From NCBI GenBank assembly GCA_013874835.1, contig CP059430.1:124001-188000 (forward strand): a stretch of DNA of 64,000 nt, in the 5' to 3' direction. Source of the DNA: Carnobacteriaceae bacterium zg-84 (GTDB lineage Bacteria > Bacillota > Bacilli > Lactobacillales > Aerococcaceae). Positions within the stretch are counted from its first letter, which is position 1, and each line of letters begins with the position of its first letter. The notes beneath the pieces are model-generated. The model was not told the origin of the DNA. It worked only from the letters and a program-made list of their open reading frames with translations, and did not search any database. The position numbers and the translations under genes were made by a program. Below, in pieces: positions 29,342-37,655 of the stretch.

Positions 29342-29848
29342 ATAGCAAAGGATATGATGGTAAATGACGGCATTCGTGCTAAAGAATTACGTGTGATTGA
29401 TGGACAAGGTGAACAACTAGGCGTTATGACACGTACACAAGCGTTGAAGCTGGCAGAGGATGCAAACTTAGATTTAGTGCTAGTTTCTCCAAATGCGGTG
29501 CCACCAGTAGCTCGTGTAATGGACTACGGGAAATACCGTTTTGAACAGCAAAAACGTGAGCGTGAAGCACGTAAAAACCAGAAAGTTGTCACAATTAAAG
29601 AAGTGCGTTTAAGTCCAACAATTGATGAGAACGACTTCCAAACAAAACTGCGTAGTGGACGTAAGTTCTTAGAAAAAGGAGATAAAGTAAAAGTATCTAT
29701 CCGATTCAAAGGACGTGCGATTACACACAAAGAAATAGGACAACGTGTATTGGAAAAATATGCTGAAGAAACAGCCGATATTGCAGCGATTGAATCACGT
29801 CCGAAAATGGATGGACGCAGCATGTTTTTAATGCTAGCGCCAAAATAA
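29342..29848 (+). CDS. infC: Translation initiation factor IF-3
   Basis: Binds the 30S subunit and proofreads start codons. The [22 protein letters not shown]-domain and the [15 protein letters not shown]...R C-domain are typical. No ATG has a suitable ribosome site. The best fit is ATA at 29342, 8 bp after GGAGG; ATT at 29336 and ATG at 29354 are alternatives. Rare start codons are a known autoregulatory feature of infC. An ATG at 29270 lies in the attenuator and is rejected. 168 residues from ATA. Confidence 0.93.
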   Translation: MAKDMMVNDGIRAKELRVIDGQGEQLGVMTRTQALKLAEDANLDLVLVSPNAVPPVARVMDYGKYRFEQQKREREARKNQKVVTIKEVRLSPTIDENDFQTKLRSGRKFLEKGDKVKVSIRFKGRAITHKEIGQRVLEKYAEETADIAAIESRPKMDGRSMFLMLAPK

Positions 29849-29899
29849 ATAGTAGGTTTATAACCTTGACAAGTAGAAATATTGTAGGAGGAAAGCAAA

Positions 29900-30100
29900 A
29901 TGCCAAAACAAAAAACACACCGCGGATCAGCAAAACGTTTTAAAAGAACTGGTAACGGAGGTTTGAAACGTTCTCATTCAGAAAGAAGCCACCGCTTCCA
30001 CGGTAAATCTAAAAAACAAAGACGTCAACACCGCAAAGCAACAATGGTAAGCAACAGCGATATGAGACGTATCAGAAAACAATTAGCACAACTTCGCTAA
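29900..30100 (+). CDS. rpmI: Ribosomal protein L35
   Basis: 66-residue, very basic 50S protein beginning [18 protein letters not shown], a clear L35 signature. TAGGAGG lies before the ATG. Second gene of the IF3-L35-L20 operon. Confidence 0.98.
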   Translation: MPKQKTHRGSAKRFKRTGNGGLKRSHSERSHRFHGKSKKQRRQHRKATMVSNSDMRRIRKQLAQLR

Positions 30101-30187
30101 TTGGTATTGCGTAACGATTATTATTGAAAATAAGAGATATAAAACGCAGGAAGTCAAATATGCGTTTATCATAAGGAGGAATTGACT

Positions 30188-30547
30188 ATGCCACGTGTAA
30201 AAGGTGGAACAGTGACGCGCAGACGTCGTAAAAGAATTTTAAAATTAGCAAAAGGTTACTATGGAGCAAAACACTTGTTATTCAAAACAGCTAAAGAACA
30301 AGTGATGAAATCTTATTCTTATGCTTATAGAGATCGTCGTCAGAAAAAACGTGATTTCCGTAAATTATGGATTACACGTATCAATGCAGCTGCTCGTTTA
30401 AATGGATTAAGTTATAGCGTATTTATGAACGGCTTAAAAGTTGCAGGTATCGAAGTGAACCGCAAAATGTTAGCTGACTTAGCTGTAAATGACCCAGCAG
30501 GATTTACGGCTTTAGCAGAAGAAGCAAAAAAAGCATTAAATAAATAA
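30188..30547 (+). CDS. rplT: Ribosomal protein L20
   Basis: 119-residue 50S assembly protein beginning [19 protein letters not shown] and containing the conserved [16 protein letters not shown] segment. AAGGAGG stands before the ATG at 30188, so a TTG six bases earlier is rejected. As the likely ligand of the operon's own leader, it closes a feedback loop. A terminator follows. Confidence 0.98.
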   Translation: MPRVKGGTVTRRRRKRILKLAKGYYGAKHLLFKTAKEQVMKSYSYAYRDRRQKKRDFRKLWITRINAAARLNGLSYSVFMNGLKVAGIEVNRKMLADLAVNDPAGFTALAEEAKKALNK

Positions 30548-30549
30548 GG

Positions 30550-30576
30550 AAAAAGGCACTTTTGAGTGCCTTTTTT
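30550..30576 (+). terminator. rplT terminator
   Basis: AAAAAGGCACT and AGTGCCTTTTTT with a TTTG loop. Confidence 0.93.
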
Positions 30577-30631
30577 GTGTATTCTGTGTATAATAGAAGT
30601 ATCAACGTTTGTAAAAAGGAGGGAAAAAGTA

Positions 30632-31342
30632 ATGAATATCGTTATTGTAAACTCAGCAACAGAAGGGGCAAAAAAAGCGTTTACTTTATTTGAGCAATCT
30701 TTTCAAGAAAAGGCAATTGTTTTTGGGCTTGCGACAGGGTCAACACCAATCGAATTATATCAGTTATTAAGAGAAAGTGATTTAGATTTTTCTGATAAAA
30801 TTTCGATTAACCTAGATGAATATATCGGTTTATCCGCAAAAGATGAGCATAGTTATCATTATTTTATGAGAGAGCAATTATTCAATGATAAGCCTTTTAA
30901 AGAAAACCATATTCCAAATGGACTAGAACACTGCGAAGAAATTGAAATTTCAAGATACGAAAATATTTTGAAACAATATCCAATCGACTTGCAATTACTT
31001 GGTTTAGGTACGAATGCACATATTGGGTTTAATGAACCTGGTACATCATTTGATACTCGCACACATAAAGTAGCATTAACGGAGTCAACGATTCAAGCGA
31101 ATAAACGTTTTTTTGAAAAAGAAGAGGATGTCCCAACATACGCTTATTCAATGGGGTTACAGTCTATCATGGATGCTAAAAAAATTGTATTGCTTGCCTT
31201 TGGTGAAAATAAGGCTCAAGCTGTCAAAGATATGATTGAAGGTCCTGTGACGATAGATGTTCCAGCAAGTATTTTACAAAAGCATGATGATGTCACGATT
31301 ATTATTGACGAATGTGCAGCAAGTTTATTAAAAAGGTCATAA
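30632..31342 (+). CDS. nagB: Glucosamine-6-phosphate deaminase
   Basis: Converts glucosamine-6-phosphate to fructose-6-phosphate and ammonia. LATGSTPIELY near residue 32 binds phosphate, SINLDEYIGL carries the catalytic Asp, and LGLGTNAHIGFNEPG the active-site loop. 236 residues is normal. The ATG at 30632 has AAGGAGGG 8 bp upstream; a longer frame starting in the rplT terminator is rejected. nagA is not adjacent. TATAAT at 30589 is a likely -10. Confidence 0.96.
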   Translation: MNIVIVNSATEGAKKAFTLFEQSFQEKAIVFGLATGSTPIELYQLLRESDLDFSDKISINLDEYIGLSAKDEHSYHYFMREQLFNDKPFKENHIPNGLEHCEEIEISRYENILKQYPIDLQLLGLGTNAHIGFNEPGTSFDTRTHKVALTESTIQANKRFFEKEEDVPTYAYSMGLQSIMDAKKIVLLAFGENKAQAVKDMIEGPVTIDVPASILQKHDDVTIIIDECAASLLKRS

Positions 31343-31359
31343 TTGCATGACCTTTTTTT
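31330..31359 (+). terminator. nagB terminator
   Basis: AAAAAGGTCAT and ATGACCTTTTTTT around AATTGC; the stop codon is in the left arm. Confidence 0.92.
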
Positions 31360-31416
31360 CTGTTCATTTGATGCCAAATAGCTTATAATAAAAGGGATAG
31401 TGAAAGGAGGTACTTT

Positions 31417-33150
31417 ATGTATCAAGCTTTGTATCGAGTATGGCGACCACAAACATTTGATGATGTTGTTGGGCAGCAAGCTGTTGTCAAAACATTGAAA
31501 AATGCGATTGCAACGAATAAGGTAAGCCATGCTTATTTATTTACAGGCTCAAGAGGGACAGGAAAGACGAGTGCGGCAAAAATTTTTGCAAAAGCTATAA
31601 ACTGTCCACACCAAGAAAATGGCGAACCGTGCAATAAATGTGCGATTTGTCAATCAATTACGGAAGGCTCTTTGAGTGATGTTATTGAGATTGATGCTGC
31701 TAGTAATAATGGTGTTGAGGAAATCCGAGATATTCGAGATAAATCTAGATATGCACCAACAGAAGCTGCTTACAAAGTATATATTATTGACGAAGTGCAC
31801 ATGCTCTCTACAGGGGCGTTCAATGCTCTTTTGAAAACATTAGAAGAACCAACACAAAATGTTATTTTTATTTTAGCAACAACAGAGCCACATAAAATAC
31901 CTGCTACAATTATATCAAGAGCACAACGTTTTGATTTCAAGCGTATTTCTCAAGAGGATATTGCTAAACGGTTAATGTACATATTAGAGCAAGAGCATAT
32001 TGACTATGAAGAAGCAGCCATTCAAATTATTGCCAAAACAGCACAAGGTGGTATGAGAGATGCGCTAAGTTTACTTGATCAGGCGATTTCTTATGGAGAT
32101 AGTGTAACTTATGAAAATGCCTTAGATGTTTCTGGGAGTATTTCTCAAGAGGAAATGGGAGCTTATTTAGTGGCGTTATCTCAACAAGACACAGGTACAG
32201 CGCTATCTATTTTACATACAATTCTTTCTCATGGTAAAGAATCAACACGTTTGTTGGAGGAATTGCTATCTTTTTCAAGAGATATTTTAGTGATGCATGC
32301 AGTGGGAAAACAGACAACTCTTGTATCTAGTGTTCATTTAGATACATTAACGCAAATTTCGTCTAGTTTTATCTATCGCTTTATTCATGAATTGACATTG
32401 ACACAACAAGCGATGAGAGTGTCCACACAACGAGATTTATATTTAGAAGTTTTGACGGTTAAAATGGCAACAGAGGAAGAAATACCAGTCTTAGAAACCG
32501 CACCGCTTGAGTTAGAAACATTGAAACAAGAAGTATCAAATTTGAAGAATCAGTTAGAAAAGCTAATGGACAGTGGTATAACCTTTGAAAAAACAGTTGA
32601 AAAAGTGGTGCCAAAACCAAGTAAACCACAAGAAGTGTTTAAGCCTAATTTAGCACGTATTTTTAATATTTTAGCACGTGCTACAGCGCAAGATAAACAA
32701 AAAATTCAAGATGAGTGGCAAGATATTTTGTCGTGTTTAGCAGTTAGTCAACGAGCAAAATTGAACGCTTCTACCGTATTAGCTGCCAGTCCAGAAGGTG
32801 TAGTTATTGGTTTTGAATATGATTTATTATGTGGATTAACTGCAGAAGATGCTGAGTTGAGAAACGATATTAGCAAGCATGCCATGCGTTTAATTCAACA
32901 TCCATGTGTGGTTGAATGCGTGCCACATAATCAATGGAAAGATGTTCGAGATAAATTTATTCAAGCTAAAAAAATGGGGACATTAGAACAATATTTAACA
33001 CCTGATGTATCAGAAAAAGTATCTATAATGCAAGCAGTTGATTCAAAACAGTTTATCGAAGAAACAATAGAAACAACTTTAGAAGAAATACCAGAAATAA
33101 TTAGTAAAGCAACAGCGTTATTTGGAGATGCTGTGTATATACAGGAGTGA
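31417..33150 (+). CDS. dnaX: DNA polymerase III subunits gamma and tau
   Basis: Clamp-loader ATPase. Walker A TGSRGTGKTS at residues 43-52, a zinc module (CPHQENGEPCNKCAIC), Walker B IIDEVHML and sensor motifs come in order, then the oligomerisation domain and a tau-type C-terminal region of about 200 residues. Length 577 is in the Firmicute range. AAGGAGG precedes the ATG. It is followed by ybaB and, after one extra gene, recR, the common dnaX-ybaB-recR order. Confidence 0.96.
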   Translation: MYQALYRVWRPQTFDDVVGQQAVVKTLKNAIATNKVSHAYLFTGSRGTGKTSAAKIFAKAINCPHQENGEPCNKCAICQSITEGSLSDVIEIDAASNNGVEEIRDIRDKSRYAPTEAAYKVYIIDEVHMLSTGAFNALLKTLEEPTQNVIFILATTEPHKIPATIISRAQRFDFKRISQEDIAKRLMYILEQEHIDYEEAAIQIIAKTAQGGMRDALSLLDQAISYGDSVTYENALDVSGSISQEEMGAYLVALSQQDTGTALSILHTILSHGKESTRLLEELLSFSRDILVMHAVGKQTTLVSSVHLDTLTQISSSFIYRFIHELTLTQQAMRVSTQRDLYLEVLTVKMATEEEIPVLETAPLELETLKQEVSNLKNQLEKLMDSGITFEKTVEKVVPKPSKPQEVFKPNLARIFNILARATAQDKQKIQDEWQDILSCLAVSQRAKLNASTVLAASPEGVVIGFEYDLLCGLTAEDAELRNDISKHAMRLIQHPCVVECVPHNQWKDVRDKFIQAKKMGTLEQYLTPDVSEKVSIMQAVDSKQFIEETIETTLEEIPEIISKATALFGDAVYIQE

Positions 33151-33157
33151 TGAAACA

Positions 33158-33469
33158 ATGATGAAAAATATGGGAAACATGCAAGGTATGATGAAACAAG
33201 TACAAAAATTGCAAAAGGAAATGGAACAAGCACAAGAATACTTGAACACACAAGAATTTGTCGGAAGTTCTGTGAATGATTTTGTGAAAGTATCTTTAAA
33301 TGGCAAACGTGATGTGTTAGATGTGACAATCGCACGAGAAGTTGTAGATCCAGATGATATTGAAATGTTACAAGATTTAATGGTTGCTGCTATAGCAGAT
33401 GCTTTGAAAAAAGTAGAAGATCGTACGAATGAAGTTATGGGTCGTTATACAAAAGGATTACCTTTCTAA
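33158..33469 (+). CDS. YbaB/EbfC nucleoid-associated protein
   Basis: 103 residues; a small dimeric DNA-binding protein. The start is MMKNMGNMQGMMKQVQKLQKEMEQAQE, and NGKRDVLDVTIAREVVDPDDIEMLQDLM is the family core. AGGAGTGA, which includes the dnaX stop, lies 8 bp before ATG 33158; a second ATG follows at once. Confidence 0.93.
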   Translation: MMKNMGNMQGMMKQVQKLQKEMEQAQEYLNTQEFVGSSVNDFVKVSLNGKRDVLDVTIAREVVDPDDIEMLQDLMVAAIADALKKVEDRTNEVMGRYTKGLPF

Positions 33470-33483
33470 GAGTGTATATCAAA

Positions 33484-34542
33484 ATGAAAAAGAAAACATA
33501 TAGCTATATCATCTTATCTTTTATTTTTATGTGTGGCATGTTCTTTCTTATTCAATATATGACAGAAAAGCCGCCAGTCAAAACAATTATTCCTCAAGAA
33601 AATCAAGAAAATGTAACTGAAATTGAGCCGAAAGCCTTTCAGATTACAACAACTTATCGTATTGATGAAGAGAAAAAAGTACCGGAGAATACATTGTGTC
33701 ATAGCGTTAGTGAATGCTCGTTGTACGGAGATAGTCAACTTGAAAAAACACATTGGAATGTTCCTATTCCACGTGTTGAGTATGCATTAGACGGTGGTGG
33801 AAATGAAGATTTAGAAAATGGAAAATCTGTTGCACGTTATGATGTCGTGAACGATACGCTGTTACCAGTAGTTAAAACAGATTTAACGGCAGAGGAACAA
33901 AAACAATCGGAAGAGGTATTTGATATATTTAAATCAATGATTCCAAAAGAATGGCGAAAATATTTAGCATTCTTTTATGTGTATAAAGGGAGCGGTTTTT
34001 CAGCAGCTGTCTATAACGATCAAGAGCATCCGCTTGAACAAGAGCTATTTTTTGATATAGATAATTACAATGATTTAAAACAATATGGTGCTTACTATCC
34101 TAAAATATCTATTATTGAAACAATGGTTCATGAGTTTGGGCACATGTTTTCTTTGTCGCCTGATCAACGTCATTTGGATTTCCAAGGACATAAACGCACT
34201 GATTTTTATTTGAATGGTATTAAAAGTGATGGTTATTTAAGAGCATTTTATCAAGCATTTTGGAAAGATATTGATCCGAACTGGATTGATTTTGCCTCTG
34301 TGCGAACCAAAGATGATGAAAGATTCTTTTATGAGAAAAACAAAGATAATTTTGTTGGTACATATGCTACAACAGATCCAGATGAAGACTTTGCAGAAAG
34401 TTTTAAATATTTTATTTTTACACAAAGAAATGATTTTAAAGGTCTTCCTTACGAACAAAAAATATTATTTTTCTATCAATACCCTGAGCTAGTATTACTA
34501 AGAGCTCAAATGATAAAAGAAATTGTTGCTAGACAACAATAA
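33484..34542 (+). CDS. Membrane-anchored HEXXH zinc metalloprotease, unknown subfamily
   Basis: About 352 residues. A signal anchor (residues 5-25) points the rest outside. The zinc site is H216-EFG-H220 with a likely third ligand Glu305 in DEDFAESFKYF, a gluzincin-like arrangement in which the second Glu follows far downstream. Two cysteines (LCHSVSEC, about 72 and 78) could form a disulfide. The start is uncertain: ATG 33484 has only a weak AAGAG upstream and GTG 33472 is possible. It interrupts the usual ybaB-recR pair. Target unknown. Confidence 0.75.
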   Translation: MKKKTYSYIILSFIFMCGMFFLIQYMTEKPPVKTIIPQENQENVTEIEPKAFQITTTYRIDEEKKVPENTLCHSVSECSLYGDSQLEKTHWNVPIPRVEYALDGGGNEDLENGKSVARYDVVNDTLLPVVKTDLTAEEQKQSEEVFDIFKSMIPKEWRKYLAFFYVYKGSGFSAAVYNDQEHPLEQELFFDIDNYNDLKQYGAYYPKISIIETMVHEFGHMFSLSPDQRHLDFQGHKRTDFYLNGIKSDGYLRAFYQAFWKDIDPNWIDFASVRTKDDERFFYEKNKDNFVGTYATTDPDEDFAESFKYFIFTQRNDFKGLPYEQKILFFYQYPELVLLRAQMIKEIVARQQ

Positions 34543-34575
34543 CTATGTATAAAACAGAAAAAGAGGAAAAGTAAG

Positions 34576-35178
34576 ATGCAATATCCAGCACCTATTGAAA
34601 AACTTATCGATAGTTATCGAAAATTACCGGGAATTGGTGCAAAAACAGCAGCAAGACTAGCTTTCTTCAGTATGGATTTACCGGAAGAAGAAATTATACA
34701 ATTTGCGAATGCTTTAATTAGCGTGAAACGCGATTTAACACATTGTCATATTTGTGGCAATATCACGCAGGCTGATCCGTGTTTACTATGTACTGATGAA
34801 TCACGTGATAAAACGACTTTATTAGTCGTGGAAGATTCTAAAGACGTGATTTCAATGGAACGGATGGGTGAATATCGAGGATTGTACCATGTTTTAGGTG
34901 GTGTTTTATCACCTATGGACGGTATTGGTCCTGAAGACTTAACCATTCCTGCACTCATTCAACGTTTACAAGATAATGACATGATAAAAGAAGTAATTGT
35001 TGCGACAAACCCAACAGCAGAAGGAGAAGCAACAGCTAAATATATTGCTCGTTTACTAAAACCGGCAGGCATTACCGTCACACGTCTTGCGCATGGTTTA
35101 GCCGTGGGTAGTGATATTGAATATGCTGACGAAATGACACTCTTACGTGCCATTGAAGGTAGACGAGTATTGACTTGA
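34576..35178 (+). CDS. recR: Recombination protein RecR
   Basis: 200 residues; works with RecO/RecF to load RecA. A helix-hairpin-helix ([15 protein letters not shown]) leads, followed by the four-Cys zinc site ([16 protein letters not shown]) and a Toprim domain ([10 protein letters not shown]...[16 protein letters not shown]). AAAGAGG lies upstream. It closes the dnaX cluster; the stop codon touches a weak hairpin. Confidence 0.97.
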   Translation: MQYPAPIEKLIDSYRKLPGIGAKTAARLAFFSMDLPEEEIIQFANALISVKRDLTHCHICGNITQADPCLLCTDESRDKTTLLVVEDSKDVISMERMGEYRGLYHVLGGVLSPMDGIGPEDLTIPALIQRLQDNDMIKEVIVATNPTAEGEATAKYIARLLKPAGITVTRLAHGLAVGSDIEYADEMTLLRAIEGRRVLT

Positions 35179-35341
35179 AATAGCGTGAAGCTATTTTGAA
35201 AGGCTATATAAAAAAGAAGTTAACCAAAAAATGAGAACAGATACTTAAAGTTATATCAGCACAGATAAAGGTACTTAGCGTACTTATCAAATAGTAAAAG
35301 GATTGAAAACAACATTTCAACACGTTGCTTTCAATCCTTTT
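35178..35341 (+). terminator. Two hairpins ending the dnaX-recR unit
   Basis: First, AAATAGC/GCTATTT at 35178-35196, overlapping the recR stop, with a short T run. Second, AAAAGGATTGAAA...TTTCAATCCTTTT at 35297-35341 with a CAAC/GTTG inner pair, a strong terminator. No gene is seen between them. Confidence 0.75.
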
Positions 35342-35669
35342 CGACTCTATACCCAATAGTGTTGGTGACTAAATATTTATAGAACATAAAAATATAACAG
35401 AACGAGAATAACTTGTTATAGAGTCAAACTTATTAAATAGTAGTTTGAAAAGAAGATTTTAAGGAATTACTTTTAAATTTTTGCAAGAGTCATTAAATCT
35501 GTTTTTTGAAACAAATATCGGTTTTTTTTAGATATATTCTTTTCTATTGGAAAAACAATATTGAACAGAACTATCCCACACCAAAATGGTGTGGGGAACT
35601 CGGATTTTCTGTTCTTAGAGTCAGCTTTTTTATAAGATAGTTTGTTTGCAATATTTTTAAGAAAATGAG
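35342..35669. other. Non-coding region with three palindromic structures
   Basis: GACTCTATA (35343-35351) and TATAGAGTC (35417-35425) are 9-bp inverted repeats around an 83-bp segment. Inside it, TATAACA...TTGTTATA at 35393-35420 is a hairpin related to that at 36557. At 35563-35614, GAACAGAA and TTCTGTTC enclose a perfect CCCACACCA/TGGTGTGGG hairpin. I see no credible gene on either strand here. Confidence 0.5.
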
Positions 35670-35822
35670 CTATTTTTTAGAATAAATGAGAGTGTATGCT
35701 TTATATAACCAGTATGGTATCAAGATAGCTAAACAAACGCCAGTACCTGCCCAAGATCTTGTTAGATAACCTAGTATACCCAATGTTGCAAAGCAGCATA
35801 GAAATAATAGTGCTTTTTTCAT
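35670..35822 (-). CDS. 50-residue membrane protein, possible immunity protein
   Basis: Encodes 50 residues starting MKKALLFLCCFATLGILGYL and ending TLIYSKK. Two hydrophobic segments (about 4-19 and 28-43) are separated by a short polar loop, with basic ends. AGGAG lies 9 bp before the ATG and the start is 11 bp after the stop of the secreted protein gene, so the two are coupled. Size, topology and position match bacteriocin immunity proteins; this is inference from context, as no sequence family was recognised. Confidence 0.65.
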   Translation of the reverse strand: MKKALLFLCCFATLGILGYLTRSWAGTGVCLAILIPYWLYKAYTLIYSKK

Positions 35823-35833
35823 GATATTTACTC

Positions 35834-36409
35834 CTAAAAATTGATATGTCCATTGTTTGGATAAGCGTCTTGACTATCCCACCATTGGGCAATGGCATGT
35901 CCTGGAGATGCAAGATTTAAAGCAAATTCAATTACACCGGATGAAATAAATTTATTTCCTAGAACTCTGGCAATGGCTTGTTTTAATATGTTTTTTGCTT
36001 CATGTTTTCCTAGATGCGCTAAAGCCGAAACAGATCCACCAGTTAATACACCAATAGCTACATCAATTGCAGCTCCAACTGCATCTACTGTAAGTCCTTG
36101 TTCGTCCCATATTCCTAAGAAAAATGGTCTACTACCATGACTTATTTTTTCATAGACAGGTCTAAAATCTCCTTTTAATTGACGTCTTAATGTTTCTCTT
36201 AAATAATAATCAGAAAGTGTAGGATATTTATTTTTTAATTCTTGGATAAGATTTTCTTGTTGTTCAAGAGTTAATTTTTTAGGGACAAATTTGTTTTCAG
36301 TAAGTTCTTCCCCATAAACGATTGTTGTTTCTAAAGAAGGTATTATAGTACCACTGAAACTGAGACTTAATAAACCACATATTAATAATTTTTTACTTGC
36401 TTTTTTCAT
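35834..36409 (-). CDS. Secreted bacteriocin-like protein
   Basis: 191 residues. A signal peptide (basic MKKASKK, hydrophobic to about residue 25) leads into a charged helical region (about 35-95), then a Gly/Ala-rich hydrophobic C-terminal half (VDAVGAAIDVAIGVLTGGS...) ending WWDSQDAYPNNGHINF. A hydrophobic, Gly-rich C-terminus behind a polar propeptide is a membrane-active toxin layout. AAAGGAG is before the ATG. The context (short peptide upstream, small membrane protein downstream) supports a toxin-immunity unit. Family not identified. Confidence 0.7.
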   Translation of the reverse strand: MKKASKKLLICGLLSLSFSGTIIPSLETTIVYGEELTENKFVPKKLTLEQQENLIQELKNKYPTLSDYYLRETLRRQLKGDFRPVYEKISHGSRPFFLGIWDEQGLTVDAVGAAIDVAIGVLTGGSVSALAHLGKHEAKNILKQAIARVLGNKFISSGVIEFALNLASPGHAIAQWWDSQDAYPNNGHINF

Positions 36410-36457
36410 AAATATCTTCTCCTTTGTCTTTGTTTTCTCTTTTTTGATTCGCTATGA

Positions 36458-36517
36458 CTAATTTTTTTTCAGAATTCCTCCAATCCACCAAATAATTTCT
36501 AATATATCTATATTCAA
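36458..36517 (-). CDS. 19-residue peptide gene, candidate pheromone
   Basis: A TTG start 7 bp after a perfect AAGGAGG encodes MNIDILEIIWWIGGILKKN and then TAG. The ribosome site is among the best in the window, although no longer protein can be made from it. The core DILEIIWWIGG resembles streptococcal SHP pheromones such as DILIIVGG, which bind Rgg regulators; the gene lies directly after an HTH/TPR regulator and 48 bp before the secreted protein. A leader peptide or an amphipathic membrane-active peptide are other readings. Confidence 0.6.
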   Translation of the reverse strand: MNIDILEIIWWIGGILKKN

Positions 36518-36556
36518 AATATTACCTCCTTTACAGTTATATTTTATATTTATATC

Positions 36557-36596
36557 AAAAAACATAACAGGACGAGAATGTCCGGTTATGTTTTAT
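36557..36596. terminator. Hairpin between regulator and peptide gene
   Basis: AACATAAC-A-GGAC and GTCC-G-GTTATGTT pair around GAGAAT. T runs occur on both strands. In the minus direction it could end the regulator transcript or attenuate read-through into the peptide gene. Its core ATAACAGGACGAGAAT recurs with one change at 35394. Confidence 0.8.
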
Positions 36597-36645
36597 TATT
36601 TTTTTGTTGTTTTTAAATGTTTTTATAGAATTTTTGCATGATTCA

Positions 36646-36657
36646 GAATAAATATTC
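36646..36657. promoter_or_regulatory. 12-bp palindrome downstream of the regulator
   Basis: GAATAAATATTC is an exact palindrome about 130 bp upstream of the peptide start, near a possible -10 (TATAAA on the minus strand). It is a candidate binding site for the adjacent regulator; no experimental motif was matched. Confidence 0.35.
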
Positions 36658-36697
36658 AAAAATGGAGATAGATTAAAAGTTGGTTAGTTATTTAAAA

Positions 36698-37606
36698 TTA
36701 CATGAGTTTTAAATCTTTTTTCATTTCAAGTAAAATTTTTTCTTCAAGAGGTGTATCATTGAGATATTGAGCACCTTTTATGGCAGACGTATAGAAATTT
36801 TTTGCAAGTTTAAAATCTTTCTTGTAAATAAAATATTTTGCTTCTAACATATTAATAATTGGCTTTTTCTCTATATCATGTGTATAAGTAAGTATTTCTT
36901 TAAGCTTATTCAGACATAGATAAAAGTCTGAAAAGTCATCATACTGCATAATAATACCAAGCAATGCAAAGAAACATTTTTGTATAATGTAATATTCAGA
37001 ATGATAATAGCACTCATGATTTAAAAGATTCTGTTTAAACTTATTAATATAATATTTATAGATATGAAAATCATTTACTTCAGCTAAGATACTTAAAAAG
37101 AAAATATCAATAATCAATAAATCATTGAATGAATATGTTCTTTTTCTTTTGACATGGTCAAAATGTTCTTCTAAAATAGCTTTACCCACCGAAAAATCTT
37201 TTGTTGTCACAATTTGCATTTCTTTTTGAAGTATATCAATTGATAATTGTTCTTCTGTGGTTAAGCTATCAAAAAAATGAGTATAGATTTGTTTAAATAA
37301 ATATTCTTTTTCTTGTGTTTTTTCTTTGTGTTGTAAAGTATGTAGTTGTATAATTCTTTTTTTCAAATCGTAGTATTCTTCTGGAAGAATAGTTGTATGC
37401 TCATCAATGAGTATACTTAGAGAGATATTTAATTTTTCTGCAATATAAGAAAGAGTTAATAAAGAGGGTAAAGATTTACCAGTTTCAATACGCGTTAATT
37501 GACGTACACTTAAGTTTTTTTCACAATCACACATTTCTTCTCGTGTTAAATTTTTCTGAATACGTAATTTTTTGATTTTTTGCCCTATTTTCTTTATTTT
37601 TAACAT
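36698..37606 (-). CDS. HTH/TPR regulator, RRNPP (Rgg/PlcR) type
   Basis: 302 residues. An XRE helix-turn-helix occupies residues 1-62 (IKKLRIQKNLTREEMCD...SVRQLTRIETGKSLPSLLTLSYIAEKLN). The remaining 240 residues are helical, with repeated aromatic pairs such as KNFYTSAIKGAQYL that suggest TPR-like repeats. This is the layout of Rgg, PlcR and relatives, which bind short peptides. GGAGG lies 6 bp before the ATG at 37606; a GTG 12 bp earlier would overlap that site. It is downstream of the 4-TM gene and upstream of the peptide gene. Confidence 0.8.
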   Translation of the reverse strand: MLKIKKIGQKIKKLRIQKNLTREEMCDCEKNLSVRQLTRIETGKSLPSLLTLSYIAEKLNISLSILIDEHTTILPEEYYDLKKRIIQLHTLQHKEKTQEKEYLFKQIYTHFFDSLTTEEQLSIDILQKEMQIVTTKDFSVGKAILEEHFDHVKRKRTYSFNDLLIIDIFFLSILAEVNDFHIYKYYINKFKQNLLNHECYYHSEYYIIQKCFFALLGIIMQYDDFSDFYLCLNKLKEILTYTHDIEKKPIINMLEAKYFIYKKDFKLAKNFYTSAIKGAQYLNDTPLEEKILLEMKKDLKLM

Positions 37607-37655
37607 GATTGCCTCCACTTCAAATTATTTTTAGTAATATCTTTATTATTCACAC

